This document shows positions 33,363-43,041 of a stretch of 64,000 bases of DNA, piece by piece (positions within the stretch are counted from its first letter, which is position 1; every line of letters begins with the position of its first letter). A program made the translations under genes and the position numbers. A model generated the notes under the pieces. That model had not been told where the DNA came from. It worked only from the letters and a program-made list of their open reading frames with translations, and did no database searches. This DNA is from CBDFGS01 sp965247255 (lineage in GTDB: Bacteria; Chloroflexota; Dehalococcoidia; Lucifugimonadales; CAUZJF01), in contig CBDFGS010000009.1 in assembly GCA_965247255.1 (NCBI GenBank), positions 1 through 64,000 on the forward strand, in the 5' to 3' direction.

Positions 33363-35105
33363 ATGAGAGCACACGAAGTACCAACCCACGTGCAGGCCGA
33401 GGACAAGGTGCTGCTGTGGTTCACCTTCCCCCAGATCGTGGCGATGATCGCGGTGTGCGCCATCTCCTACGGCGCATACAGCATCCTCCCCTTCGGAACC
33501 GCCGAGGTGCGGATGGGGCTGGCCGTCGTCCTCGGTCTGGTGGGGATCGCCGTCACGGTGGGCAAGATCGGAGGGAGACGGCTGCCGTTGGTGGCCGCCG
33601 ACCTGCTCCGCTACGGGCTGGGGCCTCGGCGCTACGCCGGGACGCCGGCCCAGCTGGGGCGCAGCGAGCCCCCGCCGCCGATAGAGACCCCACCCGGCCC
33701 GCTCAGCCTGATGGTCAAGCGGGCGAAACGCGGCCTTCGCAAGCTGCGCAGGGTCAACAAGAGCAAGGAGCGGCGCAACGGTCGGAGGCCCTTCCGTCCC
33801 CACGGCTGGTTCGGCAAGCGACGCAAGGGCAAGGACCCGGAGCGCGACAACCTGTCTGCTGACAAGGCAGGCAACCACAAGACCACCATCCAGCAGAGCC
33901 GTCAGCCCAGGCAGGGCAAGACGCACCAGGCCGCGCTAATGGTGGTGGCTGTTCTGGCCATGACGATCGCCATCCCCCAGGCGGCCCTGGCCGACGGGCA
34001 CTGGCCCCAAGGCGGTTTCGAGGAGTTCGAGTACGCGCCACCGGACCCGGTACCCGGGCGGAGGCTCTTCGTCGAGGGGCTGGAGGTGTCCGGCGACCGG
34101 GCCGAGGTGACCCTCCGGGCCGCCACCGACCTGAGCCTTCGGACGCGGGCCTACGGCGGCTGGCGGGGACGACAGCTCCGCTTCTGGGGAGCTGCCAGCC
34201 TGGACGAGGGGGAGGCCATCGTCTACGACTTGCCCCTCTCCGGTGAAAACCCGTCCTTCACCTTCTCCTGGGAGGACACCCTGGGACAGGCGGGGGCGGT
34301 GACGCTCAAGGGTGAGCAGCTACCCCACCCCCTGCCCTCGGTGGCAGGGGAGTTGTGCGACCTCCGTGTCGCCTCCCTGGGCTGGACTCCGGGAAGCATC
34401 GAGGGCGTCGTCGCCTCGGACTGCGTGTCCTCCGTCGAGGAGGAGATAGACCTCCAGACGGCCTCTGGACACCACAGCGACACCCAGAGGGCGGTGATGG
34501 ATGCGGCGGTGACCGCCATCGCGGGGAGCGTCTCCGTGAGCGCAGGCGGATCGAACGCCAGCGCAACCTTCATCCCCAACGGCGACACCCCGTTCAGCAT
34601 CCCCGTCGCCACGGGGCAGGCCGTCCACAGCCTCACCATCGGGGCAGACCTGACGGCCAGCCTTGAAGTTGCCAGGCCGCCCCTGGTCCAGCTCACCCAC
34701 CACCCGGAGCGCGTGGAGGAGACCGTCCGAACGGTGAGCGTCGTGCGTCCCGGGGCCAGCAACAGCGTCAGCGAGACGGTGACGTTGACCTGCGCAGACG
34801 GAACCACCGAGGAGCACGTCATCTCGGCCTCCGTCTCCATCCCCAGCGAGGTGTTCTACGAGGACGTGACCCTCACCATCGTCCACCCGGAGCATGTGAC
34901 CGCCGAGGTGGTGGACCGCGATCCCCTCAGCAGGAGCAAGGGCGACTCTTCAGGTATGGCCCTGAGCATCGGCTCCGACGCTCCCTATGAGGCGTTGACC
35001 ATACCGGAACCCGAGCCCGAGCCGGAACCGGCCGAGCAGACGCCCCTCACCGAGGAGGAGACGCAGGACATCTTCGACCGGCTGGGGTGGTGGTGGCCGT
35101 GGTAA
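33363..35105 (+). CDS. PrgI/VirB3-like protein fused to a large secreted domain
   Basis: A 580-residue protein. Residues ~1-80 match the PrgI family of Gram-positive-type VirB3 proteins (VPTHVQAEDKVLLWFTFPQ and two close membrane helices). A basic linker of ~110 residues follows, then a third hydrophobic segment ending in IPQAALADG, and about 360 residues of beta-rich, presumably extracellular domain ending in an EPEPEPEPAEQ stretch and DRLGWWWPW. PrgI proteins are normally about 100-150 residues, so the fusion is unusual. It could be a surface adhesin or channel extension. Confidence 0.75.
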   Translation: MRAHEVPTHVQAEDKVLLWFTFPQIVAMIAVCAISYGAYSILPFGTAEVRMGLAVVLGLVGIAVTVGKIGGRRLPLVAADLLRYGLGPRRYAGTPAQLGRSEPPPPIETPPGPLSLMVKRAKRGLRKLRRVNKSKERRNGRRPFRPHGWFGKRRKGKDPERDNLSADKAGNHKTTIQQSRQPRQGKTHQAALMVVAVLAMTIAIPQAALADGHWPQGGFEEFEYAPPDPVPGRRLFVEGLEVSGDRAEVTLRAATDLSLRTRAYGGWRGRQLRFWGAASLDEGEAIVYDLPLSGENPSFTFSWEDTLGQAGAVTLKGEQLPHPLPSVAGELCDLRVASLGWTPGSIEGVVASDCVSSVEEEIDLQTASGHHSDTQRAVMDAAVTAIAGSVSVSAGGSNASATFIPNGDTPFSIPVATGQAVHSLTIGADLTASLEVARPPLVQLTHHPERVEETVRTVSVVRPGASNSVSETVTLTCADGTTEEHVISASVSIPSEVFYEDVTLTIVHPEHVTAEVVDRDPLSRSKGDSSGMALSIGSDAPYEALTIPEPEPEPEPAEQTPLTEEETQDIFDRLGWWWPW

Positions 35106-35413
35106 AGCGACTCACCACCACTCTGCTGCTCACCGGCGCGGCGCTGGCAACCCTCGGCGCCGCGCCGGTGGAGCAGGCCACCATGCTTGAGACCTTCAAC
35201 GGGGCGCTGACGGGGATGGTCTACGCCGCCTCGGGGCTGGCCTTCTTCTCCATCGTCTGGGCGGGCTTCGTCCTGATGGCCGAGGGGAGCGAGGAGCGCA
35301 GCGCGGGAAGTGCGAAGAAGGCGGTCTTCGGCGCGGTCACCGGCCTTGTGCTGGTGCTGTCGGCCAAGGGGATAGCCCTGGCCCTGCTGAACGGCATCGT
35401 CCCCATCCCGTAG
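35087..35413 (+). CDS. VirB2/TrbC-like pilin, copy 2
   Basis: About 108 residues. The start is one of three close GTG codons (35087, 35090, 35096), all inside the end of the preceding gene; translational coupling is likely. A signal-like first helix (LTTTLLLTGAALATLGAAP) is followed by two hydrophobic helices around GFVLMAEGSEERSAGSAKKA, the VirB2/TrbC loop. Having a second, signal-bearing pilin beside the first suggests specialised subunits. Confidence 0.78.
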   Translation: MVVAVVKRLTTTLLLTGAALATLGAAPVEQATMLETFNGALTGMVYAASGLAFFSIVWAGFVLMAEGSEERSAGSAKKAVFGAVTGLVLVLSAKGIALALLNGIVPIP

Positions 35414-35428
35414 AGAAGGAGAACTCAT

Positions 35429-37768
35429 TTGAGAACGTCATTGCAACGAACGAAGCGCATAGCCGCAGGCATGGCGCGGAGGGCCAAGGAAGGAGCTTCC
35501 AGGGTGAAGCTCAGCCCTGACCTCGCCAGGCGGGGATGGACGGCGCTGTGGGAGAGACGGCGGGCCTTACGCGGAGGACTCCGCATACCGCGCCTCCAGG
35601 CTTTCAAGACGGCGTCAGTCAGTGTCCCAAAGCCTCCTCCTCCGCTGCCCCACTTCTTCATGCTCTCCCACCTGGCCGACGACGGTCCCGTCCGCCTGGA
35701 CCGGGTGAAGGTCGGGGTGTGCGAGGTGCTGGGCTTGGAGTTCGACGAGCCCAAGCTGGGGGCCTTCGCCGGAGCGCTCAATGCGGCGGACTTTCAGGTG
35801 CAGCTGCTGGTGCGCCAGCATCCGCCGGGCCTGGCCCGTCTCAGGGCCGATCTTGCGGAGAAACAACCGGAGAACCTGCCCCCGCAGGCGAAAGATGCGG
35901 CCGACTCCCTCCAGAGGCTCTTGACCGAGCTTGAGGCCCGCGACGGCATCCTGGACCGGCGCTTCTACGCCATATGCCAGTTCGAGCGGGCCGACGAGCT
36001 GCGGTCCCTCATGGCCAAGGCGGGGCTCTCCGTGCATCCCCTCACGGGCCGCACGCTCAGGATGTTCCTGCTGGCCTCGGCCCTGGGCGGCTCCCCCAAG
36101 GAGACGGACGAGGAGATCCAGGTTGACGTTGAGGTCAACCGCAGGGACATCCGCGTCGGCAATCACCTCATCCGCTCCCTCCACCTGGGCAAGTGGCCCC
36201 GGACGTTGGCTCCCGGTTTCCTGCAAAGCCTGATGGCCGCAGGGATTCCGATGGACCTCTCCATACATCTTGGGGCTATCCCCGCAGACCAGGCCAGCAG
36301 GACCCTCGAATGGCAGAAGGTGAAGTTCGAGTCGGCCCAGTCCTTCTCCATGCGCCGGGGCCGCACCATGTCCCCTGAGGCGGAGATCGCCCTGGAGGAC
36401 GTGAGCCGCCTCCGGGACGAGGTGCAGCGGGGCCGGGAGCGCCTCTTCCACTCGTCCCTGTCGATCACCCTCCACGCCAGGGACCAGCAGCGGCTGAAGG
36501 AGATGACCCAGAGGGCCAGAGCCCACTTCGCCGCCACCCTGGGCAAGCTGGACCTGCTCACCTACCGGCAGCGTGAGGGACTGCTGTCCACGCTGCCCCT
36601 GGCGCTGAACTCCGTGGCCGAGTGGCGCACCCTGGACACGTCCAGTGTGGCCCGCCTCTTCCCCTTCTCCCCGCCCGACCTGGACACCAGGAGCGGCACG
36701 CTCATGGGCATCGACCTGCGGGCCTGCTCGCCCGTCGTCTACGACGCCTGGGACGGCAGCCATCTCAATGCCAATACAGCGGTGCTGGCCAGGTCCGGCA
36801 GCGGCAAGAGCTTCGCCACCAAGCTGGGGGTGCTCCGGGGCGTAACCCGTGGCGTCACCGCCTACATCATCGACCCCGAGGGCGAGTACGCGGACATGGC
36901 GAGAGCCGCCGGAGGAAGGGTCATCTCGCCGGGAATCGAAGGCCAGGGCATGAACCCCTTCGTCATCGAGCGGGGCGACTCGGAAGAGCTGCTGCAACGC
37001 ATCGGGAGCCTCAGGCGGCTCATCGAGGTGATGGTGGGAGAGAGGCTCAGCGCCGACCGTCGCGCCTCCCTCGACCACGCCCTGGCCTCCTACTACGCCC
37101 AGCCCAGAGACCGCACCGGATTCAAGGACTTCTACGCCTTTCTGGAGCGCGAAGGAGACGGAGACCTCTCACGGCTGCTCCGACCCTTCGCCACCGGCAG
37201 CCTGCGTCATCTCCTCTCCGATGAGGGGGACGACCTCCTGTCCAGCGAAGCCTCGGTCACCGTCTTCAATCTTCGCCTGCTGGAGCCGGAGCTTCGCCCC
37301 GCCGCAGCGATGGTCTGCACCGAGACGGTGTGGGCGGCGGCAGCCCAGGACCCCAAGCCCCGCCTGCTGGTGGTGGACGAGGTGTGGAGCATCATGCAGC
37401 ATCCCGAAGGGGCCGCCTTCATGATCTCCATGGCCAAGCGAGCGAGGAAGCACCGCCTTGGCCTCCAGTTCATTACCCAGGATGTCCAGGACCTCCTCTC
37501 CGAAGACCCCTCCCAGACCATCACCGGCCACTCGGGGCGGGCGCTGCTCCAGAACGCCGCCTTCAAGCTCTTGCTTCAGCAGGACGCCGCCGCCATTTCC
37601 ACCGTGGGAGACGCCTTCGACCTGCCCCAGGAGCTCCAGCGCTGGCTGCTCTCCTGCCCCAGGGGAGACGGCCTCCTGCTGGCAAGGGGCGGCCGCTTCC
37701 CCATACGCATCGAGGCGACCCCGGAGGAGACGGAGGTCATCGAGTGGCGGCCCGGCCTACACAGGTGA
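35429..37768 (+). CDS. VirB4-family conjugation ATPase
   Basis: A 779-residue protein. Walker A is VLARSGSGKSFATKLGVLRG (about 451-470), Walker B LLVVDEVWSIMQ (about 644-656) and the TraC/VirB4-type QFITQDVQDLLSEDP follows. The N-terminal half contains the usual ISIHL-like and LHARDQQRLKEMTQRARAHF segments. It starts at TTG 35429 after AGAAGGAG. As the main T4SS motor it should energise pilus assembly and DNA transfer with the coupling ATPase downstream. Confidence 0.92.
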   Translation: MRTSLQRTKRIAAGMARRAKEGASRVKLSPDLARRGWTALWERRRALRGGLRIPRLQAFKTASVSVPKPPPPLPHFFMLSHLADDGPVRLDRVKVGVCEVLGLEFDEPKLGAFAGALNAADFQVQLLVRQHPPGLARLRADLAEKQPENLPPQAKDAADSLQRLLTELEARDGILDRRFYAICQFERADELRSLMAKAGLSVHPLTGRTLRMFLLASALGGSPKETDEEIQVDVEVNRRDIRVGNHLIRSLHLGKWPRTLAPGFLQSLMAAGIPMDLSIHLGAIPADQASRTLEWQKVKFESAQSFSMRRGRTMSPEAEIALEDVSRLRDEVQRGRERLFHSSLSITLHARDQQRLKEMTQRARAHFAATLGKLDLLTYRQREGLLSTLPLALNSVAEWRTLDTSSVARLFPFSPPDLDTRSGTLMGIDLRACSPVVYDAWDGSHLNANTAVLARSGSGKSFATKLGVLRGVTRGVTAYIIDPEGEYADMARAAGGRVISPGIEGQGMNPFVIERGDSEELLQRIGSLRRLIEVMVGERLSADRRASLDHALASYYAQPRDRTGFKDFYAFLEREGDGDLSRLLRPFATGSLRHLLSDEGDDLLSSEASVTVFNLRLLEPELRPAAAMVCTETVWAAAAQDPKPRLLVVDEVWSIMQHPEGAAFMISMAKRARKHRLGLQFITQDVQDLLSEDPSQTITGHSGRALLQNAAFKLLLQQDAAAISTVGDAFDLPQELQRWLLSCPRGDGLLLARGGRFPIRIEATPEETEVIEWRPGLHR

Positions 37769-37802
37769 TTCCCAGACACAGAGAAAGGAACCGCATACAC
37801 CC

Positions 37803-40460
37803 ATGAAGCTGAACCCAAAGAAGCTCCTATTCGGAAGCGATCACAAGAAGAAGTCCCCCGTGCTGCTGGCGGTAACGCCGCCCAGGACGGGAGAGCGCAC
37901 GCTGCTGGGCGTGGAGAACCTGCTCCAGTCCATCGCGGTCCCTGAGCCCTTCTCGTTGGAGCTGGCGGGAGACGCCGACGGCGTGATGCTGATGGCCCGC
38001 TGCCAGGACGACGAGGTGGTGAGAGGGCAGATCGCGGCCCACTACCCGCAGGCCCGCATCCAGGAGATTTCTGAGGACGAGGACCCGCTGCGCCTGGACG
38101 AAGGCGAGGAGGCGTGGGGCATGACCCTGCGGGCCTCCGGCCCCGACTACGTGCCACTGCGCACCTTCCGGGACGACGACCTGCTGGACCCCGGCTCCGA
38201 CCCCCTCCTCGCCCTGATCGGTGCGCTGTCGGCTCTCAGGGACGGCGAGCGCATCGTGGCGCGGCTGCTGCTGCGCTCCATGGGTCCCGACTGGTCTCAA
38301 GCCCACATGGAGAAGGCCCACAAGAGGCTCGACCTGGAGCGCAGGGACCCCATCTACACCTACCGCACCAGACCCGCCCACACCGACGGCGTAACGATGG
38401 CCATCCTCGGCCTGGGCGCTCTGGCGGCGATGAGGGGCTATCTGTGGATACAGGACGGCGAGACGTGGAAGGCGGCTGCCCTTGGAGCGGGCACGGTGTT
38501 GGGGATGATCGTTGCGGCCTGGGGCTGGTGGCGCTGGAAGAAGGCCCGCTCCATCATCCACGACCCCATCCTGATAAAGGAGAAGGTCAGCCGCATCGCC
38601 TTCGATGGGGAGCTTCAGGTCACCGCCATCCTTCCCTCGAACACCGGGCCTCAACGAGGCAGGGAGTTGCTGAGCCCGGTGATCGCGGCCTACCGCCACT
38701 ACGACAACCCCGCCGGAGCCCGCTTCAGGGTGAGCAAGGTGCGGCCTGTCCTGCCCAGCCCATCCCTCCATCCGCCAGGGCCGGGGCTCTGCGGCAGCCG
38801 CAGCATCCTGGGGGTGCGGGAGGTGGCGGCGATGTGGGATCCACCGGGAGAGCGGGACGAGACGCCCCTGGTGGAGCGATCGGGGGCCAGGGTGCTCCTT
38901 CCCTCGGCCCGAGGCGTAAAGGGCGGCGCTCCGGTGGGCAACTCCACCGCAGGAGCGCGTCGGGCGATCCACTTCCCCGACGACCTGCTCAGGCGTCACC
39001 ACCTCTACGTCGCAAGGACCCGCATGGGCAAGTCCACCCTCATGCACCACGTCGTTGCCCACAAGCTCAAGGAGAAGGCCGCAGGACGGGACACCGACGC
39101 CATCGTCGTCATAGACCCCCACACCGACCTGGTGAGCGGGCTGCTCGAACAGGTCCCGCTCTCTCTGGCCGACGACGTGCGCCTCATCGACCTGTCCGAC
39201 AACTCGCAGGCCCCCGGCATCAATCTGCTCGATACGAGGATATTCCCCGACAGGGACCGCACCGCCGACTCGGTGGTGCGCGTCGCCAAGGGCCTCTGGG
39301 AGCAGTGGGGACCCAGGATGCAGTCCATCCTGGAGCAGACGGTCAAGACGCTCCACGAGGCGAACGAAAAGATGGACGCCGAGGAGCAGTACACCATCCT
39401 CGACGGCCTGAAGCTCCTCTCCGACGGCAAGTTCCGCGGCGCCGTGCAGAAGAAGGTGACCGACCCCTACATCCTGGAGTGGTGGGCAAGGGACTTCGGC
39501 AAGTGGCACCACCAGTACAAAGCCGATGCGTTGGCCCCCGTCCAGACCCGCCTCTCCTACTACGCCTCATCCAAGAAGGCGCGGGCCATCCTCGGCCAGT
39601 CCCGCTCAACCATCGACATGCGCCAGGTGATCCTGGACGGCGGCGTGCTGCTGGTCTCCACCTCCCAGGGGACGGCGGGCCGCGACGTGGCCGCCCTGGT
39701 GGGCGCCAGCCTCCTGAACCTCGTCGACGCCGTGATCCGGGAGCAGGGCGGGATGTCCCTGGAACGGCGCAGGGGCGTCCTGGTAGTGGTGGACGAGATG
39801 CAGTCCATGCCCGGCGTCGATTACGAGTCGATGCTCAGCGAGCTCGGCAAATTCGGCGCCAGCTTTGTGTTGGCGACCCAATCTCTCGCCAAGCTCTCTG
39901 ACCTCTCCCGCACCATGCAGGACACCCTGCTCGCCAACATCGGCTGTCTGGCCGTCTTCCAGGTGGCCGGGGCCGACGCCCGGACGCTGGTGTGGGAGCT
40001 GGGGAAGGACCGGGTGTCCGAGGACGACATCACCTCGCTGCCGGTGCACCAGTGCTACGTGAGGGCCACCGTGGGCACGGAGCGGATGCCCGCCTTCTCG
40101 ATGATGGTTCGCAAGCCCGAGCCCGGCAATCCCTACACCGCCGCACTCATCCGCGCGTCCACCTCCGCCTACACCCTGCCGGTCCGGGACCTGGCCGAGG
40201 ACGACGCCGAGGCTCAGAAGCTGGCGGAGCGGTTCCGGCAGGAGATGGCCACCCTCAAAGACGACGAGGACCCATCAGAAACGGAAGACGCTGAGGAAGC
40301 GGAGGCCGAGGACACAGAGGAGCGCAGCGCCGCTTCACAGGACCGGGAGAAGCGCAAGCCGAGGACGAAGCATAACAAGGCGGCAGGAGCCGTCGAGGAG
40401 GACCGGGCGGACGACCAGGCTTCCGAGGAAGACGCGCCAGGAGAGGAGCAGGACGAATGA
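37803..40460 (+). CDS. VirD4/TraG-like coupling ATPase (HerA-like)
   Basis: An 885-residue protein. The start ATG 37803 is chosen over the longer open frame because it follows GAAAGGAACC and lies after the VirB4 stop. Two membrane helices lie at about 198-245. Walker A is ARTRMGKSTLMHHV (about 402-415) and Walker B VLVVVDEMQSM (about 658-668), followed by SFVLATQSLAKLSDLSRTMQ, typical of the TraD-like segment. The C-terminal ~70 residues are acidic and disordered. It should bring the DNA substrate to the channel. It overlaps the replication-relaxation gene by 4 bases. Confidence 0.9.
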   Translation: MKLNPKKLLFGSDHKKKSPVLLAVTPPRTGERTLLGVENLLQSIAVPEPFSLELAGDADGVMLMARCQDDEVVRGQIAAHYPQARIQEISEDEDPLRLDEGEEAWGMTLRASGPDYVPLRTFRDDDLLDPGSDPLLALIGALSALRDGERIVARLLLRSMGPDWSQAHMEKAHKRLDLERRDPIYTYRTRPAHTDGVTMAILGLGALAAMRGYLWIQDGETWKAAALGAGTVLGMIVAAWGWWRWKKARSIIHDPILIKEKVSRIAFDGELQVTAILPSNTGPQRGRELLSPVIAAYRHYDNPAGARFRVSKVRPVLPSPSLHPPGPGLCGSRSILGVREVAAMWDPPGERDETPLVERSGARVLLPSARGVKGGAPVGNSTAGARRAIHFPDDLLRRHHLYVARTRMGKSTLMHHVVAHKLKEKAAGRDTDAIVVIDPHTDLVSGLLEQVPLSLADDVRLIDLSDNSQAPGINLLDTRIFPDRDRTADSVVRVAKGLWEQWGPRMQSILEQTVKTLHEANEKMDAEEQYTILDGLKLLSDGKFRGAVQKKVTDPYILEWWARDFGKWHHQYKADALAPVQTRLSYYASSKKARAILGQSRSTIDMRQVILDGGVLLVSTSQGTAGRDVAALVGASLLNLVDAVIREQGGMSLERRRGVLVVVDEMQSMPGVDYESMLSELGKFGASFVLATQSLAKLSDLSRTMQDTLLANIGCLAVFQVAGADARTLVWELGKDRVSEDDITSLPVHQCYVRATVGTERMPAFSMMVRKPEPGNPYTAALIRASTSAYTLPVRDLAEDDAEAQKLAERFRQEMATLKDDEDPSETEDAEEAEAEDTEERSAASQDREKRKPRTKHNKAAGAVEEDRADDQASEEDAPGEEQDE

Positions 40461-42118
40461 AACTCACCCAATGCGAACAGGAGCTGATGCGCCGCATGAC
40501 GGCCATGCCCTTCCTCGACCGGCTGGAGATGGCCGCCGTCTCCGGCTGGTCGAAGGGCGCGGTCTACAGGGCCGTCAGGAACATGGAGGACGGCGGGCTC
40601 GCCGCTCCCGTTCCCCACGCCACGGAGCTCACCCCCCTCACGGCAAGGTACCACCTCACCGCCGCCGGTCTGCGCCGCCTCGCCCAGCGGGAGGGCCTGT
40701 CCATGGACGAGCTGCTCGAACTCTATCCCGTCTCTTCCCGATGGCGGCGCACACTGATAGAGCGCCTCGACGCTCTCGCCGTCATCTACCGTCTGGCTGC
40801 GGCCGTCTCCGACATCGCTTACCCCATACGGCTCAGGTGGTACAGGGCCGCACCCATGGACGCGGTCATTTTCCTCCCTGGACGACGCACCGTCGCCGTG
40901 GTCAGACAGGGGCTCACCTACGACCGCACGGCCTTCTCCAAACGGCTGTGGAGGCTGTGGGAGGGGCCTCTGCCCGGAGCCGTCCTGCTGCTCATACCCG
41001 ACGAGGTGCGGCTCAGGCACGCCCGCAGGCTGCTCACCAGAGCCCGCGTCCCAGCGCTGCTGGCGCTGGAGCGTGACGTCGTCCAGGCCAATGAAGGCGA
41101 CCCGGTGTGGAGGCTGCCCGGCGTCAACGCGGCCATCGACCTCCGGTCGGCCCTCGACAGGGCGGGCGTCGGCAGCCCGCTCCCAGCCGAACCCGCCCTG
41201 TCGCGAGCCTCCATCCCCTGGGACATCCCTGCTGACCCTCCGGGGCCGGACCTCCCCGAATACATGCTGCCGGCCCTTCTCAAGTCCGCCGAGAAGCGCG
41301 CCCTCGACCTACTCTCCGACTGGCCCCTGATCTCTCGCAAGGACCTGGCGAGCCTGCTGGCCGTCTCCGAGTCGCGCGCATCCCAACTGGTGAGCGCTCT
41401 CGCGGGGTTCGGCCTTGTTGCCCGCGTTTCCTCCGCAGGCCGCCGCCTGGCCCTCACCGACAAGGCCCTGGCGCTTCTGGCCCGCAGGGACCGCGCCTCC
41501 TACGGCATCGCCAAGAGGCGATGGAGCGTCGCGCCTTTCGACCCGGAGGCCCCCCTCGACTGGCGCAACGTCTCCGGTGCAAGGAGCAGGCAGCTGCTCA
41601 GGAACCCGCACCATACCGATGCGGTGCACGGGTTCGTCGCGGCGCTGGTGAGGCAGGCCCGCTCCCTGGGTTGGGAGACCGTCCAGGTTGACCCTCCCAG
41701 AAAAGCGACAAGATATTTCCGTTATGACGACGCGCTACGATCCATCCACCCCGACGCCTTTGGCGTCCTCCGCAAGGGCGGGACGACGTGGCCCTTCTTC
41801 CTGGAGTGGGAGCGCCGCGCCGTGCGCCCCACCACCATGGCGACCCGTCTCGCCCCCTACCTGCGCTACTACTCGTCCCACCGACCCACCGACGACCATG
41901 GCGCGAGGCCCGCCGTCCTCATCGTCTTTGACGACGACCTGGCGGCGACCCACTTCCTGCGCGTGGCGCGGGAGGAGATGCGCCGGACGGGGGTCAACGT
42001 CCCCCTGCGGGTCTCACACAGAGGGGCGTTGACCAAGGCCGGGCCTCTGGGACGCGCCTGGCGCACCCCGGAGAGCTCTGAACACGTGAACGCTACCCAG
42101 GTCGCCGAACACCGATAG
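40457..42118 (+). CDS. Replication-relaxation family protein
   Basis: A 553-residue protein. An N-terminal winged helix (PFLDRLEMAAVSGWSKGAVY, then RAVRNMEDGGLAAPV) and a second HTH near residue 290 (LISRKDLASLLAVSESRASQ) surround the replication-relaxation core. A C-terminal FFLEWERRAVRPTTMATRLA and LRYYSSHRP region follows. Members occur on conjugative elements, especially of Gram-positives, and are suspected of a role at the transfer origin. It is translationally coupled to the coupling ATPase, which fits a DNA-processing partner. A truncated paralogue is at 48138-49763. Confidence 0.85.
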   Translation: MKLTQCEQELMRRMTAMPFLDRLEMAAVSGWSKGAVYRAVRNMEDGGLAAPVPHATELTPLTARYHLTAAGLRRLAQREGLSMDELLELYPVSSRWRRTLIERLDALAVIYRLAAAVSDIAYPIRLRWYRAAPMDAVIFLPGRRTVAVVRQGLTYDRTAFSKRLWRLWEGPLPGAVLLLIPDEVRLRHARRLLTRARVPALLALERDVVQANEGDPVWRLPGVNAAIDLRSALDRAGVGSPLPAEPALSRASIPWDIPADPPGPDLPEYMLPALLKSAEKRALDLLSDWPLISRKDLASLLAVSESRASQLVSALAGFGLVARVSSAGRRLALTDKALALLARRDRASYGIAKRRWSVAPFDPEAPLDWRNVSGARSRQLLRNPHHTDAVHGFVAALVRQARSLGWETVQVDPPRKATRYFRYDDALRSIHPDAFGVLRKGGTTWPFFLEWERRAVRPTTMATRLAPYLRYYSSHRPTDDHGARPAVLIVFDDDLAATHFLRVAREEMRRTGVNVPLRVSHRGALTKAGPLGRAWRTPESSEHVNATQVAEHR

Positions 42119-42132
42119 AGAGGTCGCAAACC

Positions 42133-42411
42133 ATGCCTTTGAACAACAACAACGAACGCCAAGGCCCCCGAAGGCGGCGACGCGCCGTCGTCCGGCTGGA
42201 CGCCCAGGCCCTCTGGGAGCGGCTGGCTCTCCTCAACCGCTCCCAGAACTGGCTGGCCCGCGAGATCGGGATCAGCCCCGGATACCTCTCCATGCTGGTC
42301 AACGAGGGCCGCGCCCCTTCGGGACCCGTCCGCCGACGGATGCTGAAGGCCCTGGCAATGGAGAATTTCGATGACATGTTCACATTGGAAGAACCGGATG
42401 ACAACCCCTAG
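42133..42411 (+). CDS. XRE-like HTH protein 1
   Basis: A 92-residue protein: LALLNRSQNWLAREIGISPG, then YLSMLVNEGRAPSGPVRRRM, a classical Cro/C1-type HTH, preceded by a basic GPRRRRRAV arm and ending in an acidic tail. It is the first of three small HTH genes in a row, probably a regulatory cassette controlling the element. AGAGAGGTCGCAAACC is the leader. Confidence 0.85.
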   Translation: MPLNNNNERQGPRRRRRAVVRLDAQALWERLALLNRSQNWLAREIGISPGYLSMLVNEGRAPSGPVRRRMLKALAMENFDDMFTLEEPDDNP

Positions 42412-42739
42412 CTCCTCTCCACGCTTCTCCGGTCAGTCGGACCAGATCACCATCGGAGGCCGCCCCGTGCCCTTCCAGAGCGGCGTGCTGCCGGACGACT
42501 TCGCCCAGCGGGTCAGCCGGCTCAAGAGCGCCAGCGGTCTCACGTGGAACGGGTTCGCCCTGGCCCTGGGCGTGGACCGTAGGCAGGTCAACAGGTGGCG
42601 CGAGGGAACGGAGCCCTGCGGGGGAGCCATGCTCTCCCTCTTCCGGCTCGCCCTCCTCATGCAAGGCGGCCTGGACATCCTGCTGGGAGGGGGCTTCCAG
42701 GTGGATCAGGACTACCAGATGAGCCTCTGGGAGGACTAG
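42398..42739 (+). CDS. HTH protein 2
   Basis: About 113 residues from ATG 42398, overlapping the preceding gene by 14 bases. VLPDDFAQRVSRLKSASGLT, then WNGFALALGVDRRQVNRWRE form a Cro-like HTH. The QVDQDYQMSLWED tail is distinctive. The LPDDFAQ segment is shared with HTH protein 3, so these two are paralogues. Confidence 0.78.
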   Translation: MTTPSSSPRFSGQSDQITIGGRPVPFQSGVLPDDFAQRVSRLKSASGLTWNGFALALGVDRRQVNRWREGTEPCGGAMLSLFRLALLMQGGLDILLGGGFQVDQDYQMSLWED

Positions 42740-42743
42740 GACC

Positions 42744-43034
42744 ATGCCCCGCCAGCACACCAACTACCCGAGAGTCACCTACGTCCTCCCTGACGACTTC
42801 GCCCAGTGCCTGGAGCGGTTCAAGCAGGCCGCGGGACTGTCCTCCAGCGAGCTGGCCCGCCTGATCGGGACCACTCCCCTCACCGTGAGGCGGTGGGGAA
42901 CAGGGGTCAGGCCCAGCTACCGGAATCTGATGGCCCTGCTGGACCTGGCCGACCGCAAGGGTCTCGGCGACCTGCTGCCCACCGGCAGGGCTCGGCAAGA
43001 GCCCATCCGATTCGGAGGACCGCTCCCGGACTGA
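42744..43034 (+). CDS. HTH protein 3
   Basis: A 96-residue protein: VLPDDFAQCLERFKQAAGLS, then SSELARLIGTTPLTVRRWGT, a Cro-like HTH, paralogous to HTH protein 2. It starts 5 bases after that gene and is followed by a strong palindrome (43042-43063). The three genes resemble a stacked set of regulators; DNA targets unknown. Confidence 0.8.
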   Translation: MPRQHTNYPRVTYVLPDDFAQCLERFKQAAGLSSSELARLIGTTPLTVRRWGTGVRPSYRNLMALLDLADRKGLGDLLPTGRARQEPIRFGGPLPD

Positions 43035-43041
43035 TGAGGGG

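Noticed and set aside
35615..39512. Long minus-strand open frames inside the VirB4 and coupling ATPase genes
   Set aside because: Antisense shadows of conserved plus-strand genes, with no independent signals.
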